From contig QXVZ01034530.1 in NCBI GenBank assembly GCA_008931825.1, positions 4,282 to 24,511 on the forward strand: DNA of 20,230 nucleotides, read 5' to 3'. A program made the translations under genes and the position numbers. The notes beneath the pieces are model-generated. The model was not told where the DNA came from and did no database searches. It saw nothing but the letters and a program-made list of their open reading frames with translations. Shown piece after piece: positions 1 to 10,300 of the stretch (positions are counted from its first letter, which is position 1; each line of letters opens with the position of its first letter). Source of the stretch: Phallusia fumigata (lineage: Eukaryota > Chordata > Ascidiacea > Phlebobranchia > Ascidiidae).

Positions 1-202
1 TTGGTCCATTCCATGTACTTTGAGTCATAGGGCAAGACCGTATATTAGACTGGAAGAAGCGTGTCTAAAATTCCATTGACAAAATTGTTGTTTCGATAAA
101 GCTTCGCGACTTTAACGTTGTTGTTTTCATTTACAGTTTTAGGCCGTAAAGTTTAGAACTCTTGTTGTTGTATTTTTGCAGTTTCTACTAACACTCAGAA
201 TC
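1..202 (+). promoter_or_regulatory. 5' flank of the phosphatase with a 3' splice acceptor before the ATG
   Basis: The only clear signal is TATTTTTGCAG ending at 181, a good 3' splice acceptor 21 bases before the ATG at 203. A second AG follows a pyrimidine run near 136. No matching 5' donor and no upstream exon can be seen, so this could be either an acceptor for the tunicate spliced leader or the end of an intron whose first exon lies outside the window. No TATA box or other promoter element is convincing. Confidence 0.45.
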
Positions 203-2535
203 ATGGGAAATGGTATGAATAAGGTAGGTTTGTGTCATTTTTCAATTCTAAGTTCATTATGTTTATTACTTATAATACATCCATTGTTTCAACCTTATGT
301 CACAAAAAAGCTTGATTGGTCAAATACTTTAACTACTTTGTTGACACTTTTTCAGATTCTTCCAGGCCTTTTTGTTGGAAACATTAGAGGTACTGTTGTG
401 TGTTATTTGTATTTGAAGACACAATTCTTGTTGTTATTTATCCACATTAAAGGCAAATATGGTATTATCATAACCAACACTAGGCCTGTTTATTAACCAC
501 AGTTGAGCGTGTGTACTGTTTTTTTAAGTGTTGCTTTTTGTTTGTTAGATGCAAAAGATCTAAAGCAACTTGAAGAAAACAAAATCACTCACATTTTGTC
601 AATCCATGACAATGCAAAACCTGTCCTGGGGGTAAGGATCTGCTTAAACGATAAAATTGAATAAACTTTTTTGCTTTGTATACTGCTAGACCTAAAATCA
701 TGTAAATTACTTTGTGTGGTAACCGTAACAATAATGTTTTTTGTCATAATGACACTATAAATGTTTTTTTTATTTTCAAGAATTTTTTTAAGTAGAGATC
801 TTTCTGTTTTGCAGGATAAAGAATACCTTTGTATATCTGCTTCTGACACACCAGAACAAAATTTGTAAGTTGTACCATTATTTTACCTTGCCTAAAGAGC
901 AGTGTTCATAACACATGTTGTTTGTTTCAGGACTCCATTTTTTCATCAATGTACAAAATTTATTCACGAAGCAAGGTAGGTCTATTTTGTTCTTTAGATT
1001 TTTGTGTTTTTAACATTTTTCTGAGGCTAAGGTGTGTGAGTCACTATAACAAATGTGAAAATTTTTTTTAGCTGTTACATGTATTTTTCATTAANCAAAA
1101 TTTATTCACGAAGCAAGGTAGGTCTATTTTGTTCTTTAGATTTTTGTGTTTTTAACATTTTTCTGAGGCTAAGGTGTGTGAGTCACTATAACAAATGTGA
1201 AAATTTTTTTTAGCTGTTACATGTATTTTTCATTAATCCTCAATATGCCACACTAGGCTATGTGTAGAATTCAAAGTGGACCTTTAATTACTGATGATTT
1301 TGCTTGCATTCCAGCTATTTAAGTAAAAATAGCAGTAGTGTGTTTTAATTTTTGTACATTTTGTACAGGACTTATTTGTTTATTTTGGTTTGTAGATTAA
1401 ATGGAGGAGCTGTTTTGGTCCATTGGTAAGTTATAAATTCACAACAGAAGTATTTAAGCGATAACTTTTTTTAGGTACAGGCAGGTGAATTTTTATAACT
1501 TGCATCATAGTTGCTGTTTGTTTTTCAGTTTAGCCGGTGTGTCTCGAAGTGTGACAGTGACAGTGGCTTACATCATGGTGTCAACAAACCACAATCATCA
1601 AAACACACTGAACGCTGTACGACATGCAAGAACTGTCGCAAATCCAAACTTTGGTTTTCAAAAACAGCTTCAGAAGTTTCAGGAAAGCAATCTTCAACAG
1701 GTAAAACAATTTGCTTAATTGTTTGGTAAACCAGGTGTTGTTTATTCATCAGAACAAGGTTCTGTTTTGTTATTTAGCTAGTTCAGTGCTTGCAACCTTT
1801 TTTCAGTGGCTTCACACTTTTAAACTTTCAAATATCGGTGCCACACAGTTGGATTGCAACCTTTCGACGTTTGTTAAGACTACTGTGGTGTTCCTAAAAC
1901 ATCATAAAATGCACAGTGGGCAGTCTAACTGGAGTTCAGATTAGCAATTGCACGATTTTAGTAACATTTAATTTTGCCAAACATAAACTGTGTTTGCTTG
2001 CTGAAAATTTTTGTTAAGTTTTATTGACACTGCAACACCTAGCATCGTCCCGCGATGCACCGGTTGCGTAATACTGCTTTAGCTAAATTTGATTTGCTAT
2101 AATTCCAGTACTGCAAAACAAATTTTACAATTTTTTTTCAGGTTACTATAACTTACAACTAATTTTTTTATGCCTTTAAGAGTATGTCCAGCCCAATTTT
2201 TTATTTTCGAAAAGGTGTTTAGCCATTTTTACTAAAACTGGCCGAGAATAACATTTAACTGACAAACCCTTTGTCCATTATTGTAGGAAAGAGAATGGTT
2301 TTTGTCTACATTCGGTCCGAACCCGTTTAACGACCAAGAAATCATACAGTCATTGTTCGAGAGTTACAACGAGGAAATGTTGCAGGAACAAGTAAGTCGG
2401 CCACCAGCTGTGCATAGTGGGAGCAACTGTGCAACGTCCTACCCCCTAAATAGAAGGGACAACGACCCATCGGACGTGGCCTGGACACAGAAAAGAAGAC
2501 AGGGCTTTGTTGTTGATAATTCAAATAATTTGTAA
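203..2535 (+). CDS. DUSP22: Dual-specificity phosphatase, DUSP15/DUSP22 type, 8 exons
   Basis: Exons are 203-223, 356-389, 549-631, 815-864, 931-975, 1396-1425, 1529-1700 and 2287-2535. All introns are GT-AG and the phases join to give 227 residues. The protein begins MGNGMNK, the N-myristoylation start of DUSP22 and DUSP15, then ILPGLFVGN. The general-acid Asp is residue 57 (SASDTPEQN) and the catalytic Cys is residue 88 in HCLAGVSRS (HCxxGxxR), the positions known in human DUSP22. The family removes phosphate from Ser/Thr/Tyr, acts at membranes through the myristate and is linked to JNK and related signalling. Some stretches (DAKDL, NKITHI, RLNGG) resemble DUSP15 more, so this may be the single ancestor-like gene of both. 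The last exon gives a poorly conserved, hydrophilic C-terminal tail. Intron 5 carries a duplicated segment and intron 7 a hAT element. The family call is firm; the tail is less certain. Confidence 0.95.
954..1236 (+). repeat. Exact 141-bp direct duplication around a single N
   Basis: Bases 954-1094 and 1096-1236 are identical and are separated only by the N at 1095. The unit covers the 3' part of exon 5, its splice donor and the start of intron 5. The second copy of the exon piece has no acceptor before it, and the protein numbering (Cys88) is correct with the first copy alone, so the second is not an exon. A tandem of this kind meeting at one N is best read as an unmerged contig overlap in the assembly. 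Confidence 0.85.
1781..2077. mobile_element. hAT-type non-autonomous DNA transposon in intron 7 of the phosphatase gene
   Basis: The element is 297 bp and is flanked by the 8-bp target-site duplication TTTAGCTA at 1773-1780 and 2078-2085. The left end reads GTTCAGTGCTTGCAACC; the reverse complement of the right end reads GCAGTATTACGCAACC, an imperfect terminal inverted repeat. An 8-bp duplication with CAGTG-like ends is the hallmark of hAT elements, and the first 40 bases resemble Charlie-type ends. No transposase is encoded, so it is an internally deleted or MITE-like copy. Its worn inverted repeats suggest it is not recent. Confidence 0.8.
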
Positions 2536-3058
2536 CTTGCTAGTTATACCTTTTGTGGTGTCTATTACTCCTGCACTCATTTTTTAATACTTGTAGTTTA
2601 AAACGTGGTATAGAAAGACAGTGAACTTTTAAATTCATTCCAATCAAATGCCTCATTAGCAAATGACGTTTTGATGCATCGATACACATATACATGCACA
2701 AAGACTTTTATTGGATGACTTTAAAATACCTGTTATTTGAAGCAGACACTTTTTTTTGGGGGGGGGGGATATAATTTTTAATTGTCTTGTCCATAAAGAG
2801 GCCGTCAAATTTGGAAACACCCACATATATCCATACCTATGCTTACAATTATTATTATTTTAGTAGTTTATGTACTCAATAGTAGTATTTGTGGATAAAA
2901 CTGGCCAATTTATTGATTTGAATATCTCCTTAAAGGTTCCATTGGCCTGTTGTTCTACCAATCCATGTTGTTGTTTTTCTCTCTAATCAGCTGCTGCTTG
3001 TATAAAAGTTAAAATATTGCTATTTACTCAATAAACCAACTGCCTCATTTGACAAAAA
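2536..3058 (+). other. 3' UTR of the phosphatase gene with polyadenylation signal
   Basis: This AT-rich sequence follows the stop codon. An AATAAA lies at 3030-3035, followed about 20 bases later by a short A-run and a GT-rich stretch near 3060, so cleavage near 3050-3058 is likely. A run of eight T followed by eleven G lies at 2750-2768. No other coding potential is visible. Confidence 0.55.
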
Positions 3059-3619
3059 AAGTGTTGTTTAATTTGTTGTTTTGCACTTTATGCAACCTAT
3101 TTAAATTAAATTAATTGAAATCAAATAACCCCTTTATGTGTGTAGCTAAATGCTTCCTTATCATATATTTGAGTTTTTCTTGTGTCAACAAATGTTACAC
3201 AAAATTTAGAAAACAATGTTTATTCGAGCGACTTTCTGTGTAATGGTTCATTTACCACCTCTCAGAAATATCCATATTTATATGTTATTTAGCATTGCCA
3301 CTGTAAATATGAACATGTATTTCGTCCAAAAAAAAACAATATATTACTGTTAGAGTTGATTGCTTTTTTGTGTAGACGTATTTTTCATGACACCTTTTTT
3401 GTTTGTGTTGTGCACATTAAAATTTTTCTGTTAATATTTGTGTGGTATATTTATCACTAGGGGATCATGTATGACAGGTTGTACAGGTACAGGCAAATTT
3501 TGAAAACACAAGAAAAAGTGATCATAATACATGAGGTTACCGAACAGCCATATCGGACTTTTTATTGTTACAAAGTGCTGTAAAATTTAACGAATGTTGG
3601 ATTATTCGTAAAACTTTAA

Positions 3620-3797
3620 AGCCTGTAATGACAGCGTAGCTGCAGCGCGTTCAACTTTCATCCACCAAGTGTGCCCTTTGCATTTTCGCGCTCAATAACG
3701 TTTTTACGTTGCGCAGCTATTCCCGGCTTGCTGAGTGTTTTCAGTGTCGTTACGATTTTATTCGCCAAGCGAAATAAATTCAACTCAACTCAACTCG
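3620..3797 (+). mobile_element. Possible retroposon 3' end with (TCAAC)n tail
   Basis: A locally GC-richer block ends in GAAATAAAT followed by three copies of TCAAC and a variant at 3780-3797. An AATAAA-like signal directly before a short tandem pentamer is typical of the 3' ends of SINEs and some LINEs. The left limit is a guess from base composition. No target-site duplication and no pol III boxes were found, so the call stays weak. Confidence 0.35.
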
Positions 3798-3804
3798 AGT
3801 GTTG

Positions 3805-3922
3805 AATCAATAGTGACCCTTGCTGTTTTTCGGTGTCCTTGCTGTTTTATAAAACCTTTTAACGATGACGAATTGATGAAGTGACAATGCAAATAAATAA
3901 ACTTGACTTGACTTGACTTGAC
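3805..3922 (+). mobile_element. Possible second retroposon 3' end with (ACTTG)4 tail
   Basis: The sequence ends in AAATAAATAA followed by four copies of ACTTG at 3901-3920. It lies just downstream of another AATAAA-plus-pentamer block but uses a different pentamer. The sequence CCTTGCTGTTTT occurs twice, at about 3815 and 3838. Two such 3' ends in a row suggest independent or nested insertions. The left border is not defined. Confidence 0.35.
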
Positions 3923-4318
3923 CCTACACCTATTTAAACGCATTTTTAAATTTTCACATATATACCACTTGCGTATTCGTGTCTGAAATTCGTCACTATA
4001 TTTTTATTTGTTGGCTTGATAAGGTGAATGTTCTTTCCCATCATAAAAATAAATTTCTAGCGGAATTCGCTTGGCTCATCCTATGTTCCTTTCAATCATC
4101 CTTTCTACCAACAAATGTTCACGTGCTTTTTGTTTATCTCGAAGTCGTTGGCATTAAAAAAAGTAATTAGTGTCGTTTCGGATTAGGCAATGAACTAATA
4201 CAATCGGCATCCATAACTTAAAAAATAGGATGCTTGGGGTGTTATGGGAGTTCTTTTTGCTTCCATTTAATTGTGTGGTTTCAACATGCTACACTGCTTT
4301 AATTTTTTGGCTCATTTT

Positions 4319-4357
4319 CTAACATTTTAAGGGGTAAATATTTAAGGTTAAAAGAAA
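4319..4357 (+). promoter_or_regulatory. Branch point and 3' splice acceptor just before the RRS1 ATG
   Basis: A CTAAC branch-point match at 4319-4323 lies in a T-rich stretch and is followed by TTTTAAG with its AG at 4330-4331. That leaves a leader of 26 bases before the ATG at 4358. A second AG at 4345-4346 could serve as well. No upstream donor or exon is visible, which fits spliced-leader addition in a tunicate, although an undetected non-coding first exon is also possible. Confidence 0.45.
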
Positions 4358-7300
4358 ATGGTTGTCAAAGCAGAACAGATTCTGGAAAATATCCGTAAGG
4401 ATGAACAGGAAAGAATTAAAAGCACAACTGTGGAGAAAGACATTGATTTAAATTTGGATATTGGCAATCTACTAGCATTTGACTCAAATCCACTCGATGC
4501 CATCAAATTAAGGTTAAATTGATTTGATCTTTATGCAAAAAAAGTTAAAAAATTGATTATTGGACAAAAATTTGATTTCTGTCAACTAAATAAAAATTGA
4601 ATTCGTATAATGTTGGTCAGTCTAATATATTCCTTTTAGTTGTTACTGAATTGTTTGTGTGTAATAACAGCCTTCCGATGCATTCTTTTCATTGCGAATT
4701 TTTTTAAACATATTTTAGGAGAGAAAAAGATTCTTATCTGATGCAACTTGCACGAGGAAACACACAGCTTTTGTTGAACAACATCTGGCAGGTATAAGTT
4801 ACTTGTTTTGGGATGTTTATTGAAGAATAACTGACTACTCCAGAATAGTTGTTTCAAATTTAGATAATCAGGTCCTATTTTAATTTTAGTAGAATAACAT
4901 GTACAATTGTAAACAACAAACAACAACGAAAGTGAGAAGTACCCCCCAGGCCCAATATTGCTTCTTCTGTAACCAAGGGTGATTTCTTTTCAACATTTAA
5001 GTTGAAACAATGTCAAACATGTGGTCAGAATAATTACTTGCAAAGGTGTAAAAATGTTATGAATGAAAGACGTTAGCCAGTGAGGCAACTACTATTACTT
5101 GTTCTGATGCAACCACAAACCTACGACTAAACAAGTTACAAGATGTATAAGCTGAATAAGTAAACAATTGCTGCTGCTGCTTCTGTGAATGCCATTTGCT
5201 TCATCATGAAGTGCAGAAGAACTTTTTATATTTAGACGTCGTTGTCGATAAAATAGTATATTCCTATACAGTGGCCCAACTAACGGGAGTTAATGGGGGT
5301 AGGCAAACTGCCTGAAAAAAGGCCAAGGTCATAAGAGATAAACCTTGGAGCACCTATTTTCATGTGTCTCCCTTTCCATCGATAAAAACTTTATGATGCA
5401 ATCGTGTAGAAACCTATATTTAAATCCCACTGGCGTGTAAGTCGAAACGTATTTGTACCACAACGTATTCTGGTCTTTGTGGAATCTGTAGTTTCCGAAC
5501 TATCCAAGCGATTCAATTCACACTTTCAAAAAGTGGCTAAAATATCTTATCTTATCTTCTTGCTTAGGCATTAGAAGGCATGTTGCATCAGTGCATGTGT
5601 TATCAAAGTGTGCGTCCCCAGAGAAACAAAAGTATATCAAAGAACATTAACTGTGTAAGGCGCAGTGTTAGAATGAAGAAAGACGTTTCTCTGATTCAAA
5701 TAATCCCCATTGTTACTATCGTAATGTGCATTTTCGTTGCTGTACCCTAGTTGCGCCCATGTTCCTATACTCTGATAAGAACTGCAAATTGAGATTTAAA
5801 TCCTCAGGACTTGATATTCGAACTACATTGAACAACCCTGTAGATTTTTGTGTTTTTTGGGATGTTAAAGTGGAGTGTCAAATCCTGAAGAGGCAAAACA
5901 TAGGCAATCTGTTTTGAAGCAATTGGCACACAAAGATGCAGCAGTACCAATACAAAGTTGTTCAGTTTGGTACTTGGTACTTTCAATGTAATAATGACCA
6001 ATAAAAACACAAACATGCAAAATGAGTATCTCCGCATGGTTAAAATTAATGCAGCAACTTGGTTACATGTGTGGTTGCTGCAGCATGCGTAATAATGGTT
6101 GCCTTAAAAATTTAAGCTTTTAGCTTTGTCCCCTTAAAGCGGACTGTAACAGCTGCACATCCAGGATAGTTTGGACATTAAAAATAGAAACCATTTTTGA
6201 TTACAATATGTTTAATAAAAGGCATTGGGGACTTCGGATAATTAAAAATTTGGTTGTTTACTGTTGTTTTGTTGATTACAATTGTGCATGTCAGTCTGCC
6301 AAAATTAATTAAAGAATTATGTCTAGAACTAGTGTCTATTCTATTTTGAATATCCCTACAATGTTGTATCACAAACAAAACAACTCGTGAACCCTAAAAT
6401 ATGGATACCACTCCAAAAGTTTCTACATCTGTATGAAGTTTTGTTTGGCACAGTTAAGCAAACGATAAGTTAAACACCTTGTAAAAATAGATTTACTGCT
6501 TTTTTGTGGCTATACAAAACATTACTTAAGCTCTGTTTTATAACATTTTGCTNCTTGCTTAGGCATTAGAAGGCGTGTTGCATCAGTGTATGTGTTATCA
6601 AAGCGTGCGTCCCCAGAGAAACAAAAGTATATCAAAGAACATTAACTGTGTAAGGCGCAGTGTTAGAATGATGAAAGACGTTTCTCTGATTCAAATAATC
6701 CCCATTGTTACTATTGTAATGTGCATTTTCGTTACTGTACTGGCACTTTGCCATGTAATATGAAGTTGATCCTCTGTTTAATTATGAGCGAATATGCGTT
6801 GGCGTGATGTACGAGAGCAAGTGTCATTAGGCGCATTATATACATAGACACAGATGGAAAGGGACCTGACATGCCGACAAACCTACCCCCCTAGTTGCGC
6901 CCATGTTCCTATACTCTGATAAGAACTGCGAATTGAGATTTAAATCGTAACAGCTGCACATCAAGGATAGTTTGGACATTAAAAATACAAACCATTTTTG
7001 ATTACAATATGTTTAATAAAAGGCATTGGGGACTTCGGGATAGTTAAAAATTTGGTTGTTTACTGTTGTTTTGTTGATTACAATTGTGCATGTCAGTCTG
7101 CCAAAATTAATCAAAGAATTATGTCTAGAACTAATGTCTATTCTATTTTGAACATCCCTACGATGTTGTGTCACAAACAAAACAACTCTTGAACCCTAAA
7201 ATATAAGGATACCACTCCAAAAGTTTCTACATCTTTATGAAGTTTTGTTTGGCACAGTTAAGCAAACGATAAGGTAAACACCTTGTAAAAATAGATTTAC

Positions 7301-10300
7301 TGCTTTTTTGTGGCTATACAAAATATTACTTAAGCTCTGTTTTATAACATTTTGCTTTTGTTTGCAGTTAGAAACAGAGAGAGTGGAAGATGCTGTTGTT
7401 GCAAAGGTCAGTAAGACTGAGAATATTAATCAACTTTGATTAGGAACTTTTTTTATCATTGTTGTTTTTCTAATGCATCTAGTGAGCAGTAAATTTATCT
7501 GCAAAATTTGTTTACAGCTACCAGACCCTGAAGCAAGATTACCACGTGAAAAACCTGTAGGTATTTTTACCTAATATTGTATTGCAAAGCAATTTTAAAC
7601 TAAAATGTATTTGTATCGCTGTGTGTTTTTAATACATGATTCGATGTTTGTAAACATTCTTGATAGAGTAAGATCCATCATAAACTGTTTCTGTATTGTT
7701 CAGATCCCAAAAGCAAAACCACCAACAAAATGGGAAGAATATGCTAAAGTTAAGGTAAGGATATCTTCTAGTGGCATACCACAGAAGCATGTCTTTGTGA
7801 TTAGTTAATATTTGGCGTTAACTTTTTTGCAGGGGATTAGAAATCGCAAGAAAGGGCGAATGGTTTGGGACGACACTTCGAAGGTAAATATCTTTCCTGA
7901 AGTCCAGCACAAAATAACGTTTTAAAAGTATATAGTTGGCTTTAACAACAACCACATATTTAGGCTGTTGTAACATGCAGTTTTTACTGAAAATTACATT
8001 GAAAACTTCCAGGAATAAACTGAATTGTTTTATTTAACATCTGCTGTATGTTTTGCTTGGATAGTAGGTAATCTATGTTACATATCATTTCTTACTGTAG
8101 TCATGGAAACCAAGATGGGGTTACCAACGAGGAAATGATGACACAAAAGAATGGGTTTTGGAAGTTCCTAAAAATGCAGGTTAATGTTTTCGTATGCTTT
8201 TCTTTAGTAAAATATTTTAATGCAATTGATATTGTAGTATTTTCAAACTAAAATTTACAGCCAAAGCTTATTTCTCTGCTTTGATCCAGAGACAAAGATT
8301 TATTTTTCTTTGAGATTGAATCTGGAGTCAGAAAGTGTTGAACGCTTTAAAATGACAAAGACTGTGCAGTGCACGCTGGCATGCAAATTGTCAACTCTTT
8401 ATTATGTGACTTTTACAATTTCCAAGGCATAAACCAGGGGTGAACAATGTTTGGCCACTTGTGGTTGTGGATACAATTTTATGGGGCCACGCACATGTAT
8501 ATTTAAGTATTTGTACTCGCGACACATTGATGAAAACCTTTTTGTAGAATAAAATGCATGTAAAAAAGGAAAGTCCATAAAAATGATTTTTTTATTTTAT
8601 TTTTTTATTACCATATCAAACCCATTTTTTCATAATATTATAGGCAGCAAAAGTAAAAGGTTTTGCACCCCTGGCATAAACTAACCATGAATTAATGCTT
8701 GACAACCTTTTGACTTAGATCCCAATGAAGACCAGTTTGAGAAAAAGATGAAAGAAAAGCGGGAACGTGTGGCGAAGAATGAGCTCCAGCGTTTGCGAAA
8801 TATTGCTCGTCGTAGTGGCAAAAAGGTTCCTGGTACTGGAATGACCAACCTCTCTAATCAACAGCAATCTACACAGGAAGTAAGTATTTGAGTTGTGAGT
8901 AGATCAAGGTAATTATCATCTCTGTTAGCATGATAAGATACATTTAAATAATATTTATCTTAAAATGCCTTTAAAAACTGGACTTATGAAAAGACTTATC
9001 AAATACAAACACTTATCACAAACTTAAAAGCCAAATAGACTGCCATAACAATGTAGGCATTTTATTGGGGAAATTTCATCAATTTCCAATTTTATTCTTA
9101 GTACAAACGGGCCACGTTCTAATTCTGTCATATGCCTTTTATTGAACTGGTGTTTGACATACGTTAATTAATTCTTCTAATCAAATAAATTGGAAGTTTT
9201 TTGGTAAATTCCTTGTTTTGTTTTCTAACTAGTACATATACATTTTAGCGAACTCAGTGCCTTAAGCTGATCTAGTTCTTTTTCTTCTTAGCTTGAAACA
9301 ACGTTTCACCAAGCCAAAAGATCAACAGCATCCTTAGGGAGATTCGAAGGCAACCTGGTGGGTTTACTGTAGTTCGAACTTTTTTCTAAGGTTTTGAAGT
9401 TTTTTTAATGTTGCTTTTTTGTGTTTTCATAGAGAAATGAAAAACCGGCAAGGAACCAGGGCAAAAAGAGAAAGGTTGGTTTCCTTTTTACATGGTAAAA
9501 TAATGACATGCTGGCACAAAAAATTAAGTATTGTCTAATTTCTCATTTTTACGAAAGACTATGTACCTTAGACTAAGTATTTTTTAAAAAGATAACATTT
9601 TGTTAGTTTTTGACAGAATTTACAACCATTTTTACAATTACCGGGCTGTTCCTGTTGTTTGATATTACATGCAGTGTTTAAGGTGAAACATATAGTACTT
9701 TTTAGCAATATACATGCTGTGTGAATAGTGCACAGCAGAAAAAGGTGTCTTCAAAAACAATGTTAAAAGACTGTGCAGTGTATTCGATCATAGTGGGATA
9801 AATTAAAATCCCAATAAAGGTGTTTTTTATCGAGATGCTCTGTAAGGCAGGTTTTGTTTTGTGAGAAACTCATGAGTTTGAATTTGCATCTCCAAGTCAC
9901 TGAATAAGTCTTTCAGTGAAACTTTTTCAAAAAAGTCNGATGCTCTGTCAGGCAGTTTTGTTTTGTGAGAAACTCGTGAGTTTGAATTTGCATCTCCAAG
10001 TCACTGAAGTCTTTCAGTGAAACTTTTTCAAAAAAGTCTGGCCAGCGCTTTGTTTTTCCTACTTTTGCATAAATCTGGAGCTGAACATTATCACCTCGGC
10101 TATAGTCAGTCTCGATTTGCTTGTAAAAAGTGTAACAAAAAGTTTAAAAAAGAGCAGGATAAGTTTCTACGTGCCAAATTTTCCTGCTCTACAATACCAT
10201 TATAAGATGAATAGTTTACAGGGATACCAGTGTAAGTTTAGTTTGTGTGTTCATAGGCAGTTTTTGCCTCAAGATAACTGTAAAGAAAGGGAAATGCCTT

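Larger units (their letters stand above)
3059..4329. other. Intergenic region between the phosphatase gene and RRS1
   Basis: No gene is supported. The left part is plain AT-rich sequence. From about 3620 to 3800 the GC content rises and the sequence reads like a transposon remnant ending in the pentamer tail described separately. Only short open frames occur, such as 3979-4170, which matches nothing I know. Confidence 0.6.
4792..7367. other. RRS1 intron 2: transposon plus duplicated haplotype segment
   Basis: This 2,576-bp intron is far longer than the others. It contains a hAT element with its target-site duplication and two allelic-looking copies of the same stretch joined at the N at 6553. 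With one copy removed, the intron would be roughly 1.6-1.8 kb. The short open frames inside it (for example 6575-6763) are transposon or chance frames, not exons of RRS1. Confidence 0.75.

Noticed and set aside
1096-1117. A second copy of phosphatase exon 5
   Set aside because: It is the tail of the N-joined duplication, lacks an acceptor, and using it would shift Cys88 away from the family position.
5803-6145. The 343-bp allele-specific segment as a new transposon insertion
   Set aside because: No terminal inverted repeats or target-site duplication at its borders; a deletion in the other allele explains it better.
6575-6763. 62-codon frame with a hydrophobic end in the second intron 2 segment
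   Set aside because: It lies inside the hAT element, is not kept in the other copy and has no match to transposase or host protein that I know.
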